Notes under the pieces: generated by a model
Told to the model about the DNA's origin: nothing
Database searches by the model: none
The model's input: only the letters and a program-made list of their open reading frames with translations
From: Verrucomicrobia bacterium GWC2_42_7
GTDB lineage: Bacteria; Verrucomicrobiota; Verrucomicrobiia; Opitutales; GWC2-42-7-A
Assembly (NCBI GenBank): GCA_001831055.1
Contig: MIDO01000036.1
Span: forward strand, 1-6,219
Direction: 5' to 3'
Length of the DNA: 6,219 nucleotides
Translations under genes and position numbers: made by a program
Shown: positions 4,601-6,219 of the stretch, one piece after another
Layout of the letters: each line of letters starts with the position of its first letter
Position numbering within the stretch: position 1 is the first letter of the stretch

Positions 4601-6219
4601 TTACAAGCCCTTGAGGTCGCCGAGGGTGTAGATGGCTGGATGGTTTTCTGTGGGGATATTTTTGAGGAGGTTGATAGCGTCTCTAGCGGCGAGGGCTTCT
4701 TCGTCGATTGAGATGGGAGTACCAGTATTTTCCTTCAAGCTCCAGGTTCCTTCGCGGGAGAGTGCGACAATGGAAATATCATTGTCGTGTGGGTGGTCGA
4801 GGAGTAATTTTTGGAGAGGGTCAATGGTTTGTGTTTGTTTTGCGCCCATAGTTGGTTCTTCCTTGATGGCTAAGGTTGAGTCTTCTTTAGGATTTTGGGG
4901 GAGGAGGGATTTGAATGCATCGTAGAGGTTTTCCCAAATAATGGGTTGTTTATTGACTTCCCATGGTGTTTTTTCATCTAGGCGTTGTTGTGCTTTTAAT
5001 TTACATATGAGGGAATGAATGGCCTCACGTGTGATTTTGTTGTGGGAGGCAGAGGGGGTCCATCCAAAAAACCAAGAGGTTGATTGTCCATGCCAATCTA
5101 AGGAACCCTCCTTTAGTACAAGGCGTAAGTCTGTTGGCTTTTTCTCACTTTGGGTGTATTGCTGAATGAGGTCCATTACTAATGCCAAGTTAAAGTCGAC
5201 ACTATCTGCTTTATCCATGTCCGTGTTCCACTTAGCTAGTGTTTTGGCTCTTAATGTGCTTAAGGTTGTTTCTAATAATTTAGCTTCTTGAGTTTCTCCG
5301 CGTTCTGTCTTTTGCTGTAACAGGAAATCAATCCACTTGATCTGTTCAGCTGTTTCGTATTTGTCGTAGAGTGTGGGTTTTACGGAAGGTTGGATGCTTA
5401 GGATAAGGTTTGTAAAACTTACCTTTGCATGAGAAGGGTAAGACATATAAAAGGCATCTAGCCATGTTTTACCGACTTCAGTTTTTTGTGTTGTAGGACT
5501 CGTTAGCTTTTCGTTTTCGTGGATTTGGCCGAGCCACAGCATATAATCCAGAGACGTTCTATCGAACAGGACAAGGCTGGGTTCAAAGTCCCCATGACCT
5601 TGCCAAGCGTGAAACCGTGAAGGCATTCCAATGTGAGCAGGGCACATGACCTCCATGAAATCATGTCTTTTTGCCCATTGAGTAACGAGCCACAAAGAAG
5701 AACCTGCCGCGACCAATCTATTGGAAGAGCCTTCCCAATCCAAATTGTAATTAAACAAGGAAAGGTCTGCGAAGTGTTGGAATTTCTTTTCTTCTCTCCA
5801 GGGCCAAGGGGAGCCGGCTTGTTCGCTGATGATTGTCAGTAAATTATAGTATTTGTAGGCCAATTCATGGGCAGGCATGGGTAAAAAGTAGCCAATGGCT
5901 CCTGGTTTCCCTCCTTTTAATCCAGGGATGTAGCCTTTTCCATACGCAATCGGATCTTCGACTAAGGGAACGGCATCTATTTTTGCTTGCAGTCTGGCTA
6001 TATATCCTCTGGGTATTCTTTTATACAACGTCTTAATCGAGTCTTCTGTCCATGCTGTGGGTGATGCAAATAAAAAGACATAAGGGGGTCTTGAATTGAG
6101 GAAGGGGGCGAGAAAGGCACTTATATCGAGAGAGCTTATGGATGCCATTGCTGCTCCTAGGCTATGTCCACTGATAACCACTTTTAGTGTGCTTTTTCTT
6201 TCACTTGGTAGGTTAGCAA
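4601..6219 (-). CDS. Class 3 (lipase_3-type) alpha/beta-hydrolase, large, N-terminus outside window
   Basis: The frame is open to the right edge: twelve more codons (ANLPSERKSTLK) precede the GTG at 6181, so that GTG is an internal Val and the true start is upstream. VVISGHSLGAAMAS is the nucleophile elbow of lipase_3 proteins (pattern v.GHSLGgAlA), with the catalytic Ser in GHSLG. About 60 residues on, ARLQAKIDAVPLVEDP fits the family's 'n..D.VP..P' Asp segment, and 36 residues after that PAHELAYKYYNL offers the His of a Ser-Asp-His triad. The visible part ends with roughly 400 residues beyond the triad that I cannot assign; they are Trp- and charge-rich with helical stretches. That tail is far longer than in a simple lipase_3. 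It probably hydrolyses ester bonds of glycerolipids or phospholipids, and in a host-associated bacterium perhaps host lipids. Export cannot be judged without the N-terminus. Downstream is the hairpin at 4490-4532. Confidence 0.8.
   Translation of the reverse strand, partial: ANLPSERKSTLKVVISGHSLGAAMASISSLDISAFLAPFLNSRPPYVFLFASPTAWTEDSIKTLYKRIPRGYIARLQAKIDAVPLVEDPIAYGKGYIPGLKGGKPGAIGYFLPMPAHELAYKYYNLLTIISEQAGSPWPWREEKKFQHFADLSLFNYNLDWEGSSNRLVAAGSSLWLVTQWAKRHDFMEVMCPAHIGMPSRFHAWQGHGDFEPSLVLFDRTSLDYMLWLGQIHENEKLTSPTTQKTEVGKTWLDAFYMSYPSHAKVSFTNLILSIQPSVKPTLYDKYETAEQIKWIDFLLQQKTERGETQEAKLLETTLSTLRAKTLAKWNTDMDKADSVDFNLALVMDLIQQYTQSEKKPTDLRLVLKEGSLDWHGQSTSWFFGWTPSASHNKITREAIHSLICKLKAQQRLDEKTPWEVNKQPIIWENLYDAFKSLLPQNPKEDSTLAIKEEPTMGAKQTQTIDPLQKLLLDHPHDNDISIVALSREGTWSLKENTGTPISIDEEALAARDAINLLKNIPTENHPAIYTLGDLKGL

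Noticed and set aside
4358..4711. Short overlapping open frames on both strands between E3 and the lipase stop
   Set aside because: They run through the E3 inverted repeats, the hairpin at 4490-4532 and, on the plus strand, antisense to the lipase. They have no domain or start support.
4632..6036. Several plus-strand open frames of 67-97 codons
   Set aside because: All are antisense to the lipase, whose frame is long, continuous and carries the GHSLG motif.
6179..6181. GTG as the start codon of the lipase
   Set aside because: The frame stays open upstream to the window edge, and the GTG encodes the Val just before ISGHSLG in the conserved motif, so it is internal.

Overview
The window is an AT-rich stretch of bacterial DNA that looks like it comes from an amoeba- or protist-associated intracellular bacterium. 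Environmental Chlamydiae (Parachlamydia/Protochlamydia-like) are my best guess. The guess rests on gene content: an F-box protein, a small protein with a bilobed hydrophobic domain (like chlamydial inclusion-membrane proteins) paired with a TPR protein resembling type III secretion chaperones, a DcpS/HIT-like protein with a signal peptide, and a large class 3 lipase. No gene here identifies the species. A Legionella-like or other amoeba symbiont is not excluded.

Layout. Positions 1-116 are the 3' end of ribosomal protein L19 (rplS), the only clear housekeeping gene. Positions 115-516 hold no gene but a cluster of long palindromes. Two are nearly intact (115-240 and 322-451), and one more is split into halves on either side of the second. 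Four short MITE-like elements (I call them E1-E4) punctuate the rest: E1 at 517-686, E2 at 2929-3069, E4 at about 4055-4218 and E3 at 4271-4457. They share ends of the type TATAG...CTATA. E2, E3 and one end of E1 also share a CATTGA/TCAATG motif just inside, and all carry internal hairpins. E1 and E4 carry nearly identical 59/60-base hairpin cores in opposite orientation, so the block between them (about 687-4054) is bracketed by inverted repeats.

That block holds four genes. Two are read leftward in a tight pair: an Inc-like membrane protein (1963-1376) followed after 4 bases by a TPR/SycD-like chaperone (1371-700). The secreted DcpS/HIT-like protein (2104-2946) diverges from them and ends inside E2, which supplies its last five codons and stop. 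An F-box protein with a predicted membrane hairpin (3976-3101) converges on E2 from the other side. To the right, 3977-4600 is gene-free and holds E4, E3 and a strong isolated hairpin (4490-4532). The lipase (minus strand, 6219-4601) runs off the right edge, so its N-terminus is missing.

How they may work together (inference): all four genes of the central block have features expected of proteins exported to, or acting on, a eukaryotic host: membrane insertion with a dedicated chaperone, ubiquitin-ligase recruitment, and possibly handling of capped nucleotides. The lipase could act on host or vacuole lipids. The block therefore looks like a small effector island inserted next to rplS and framed by miniature elements.
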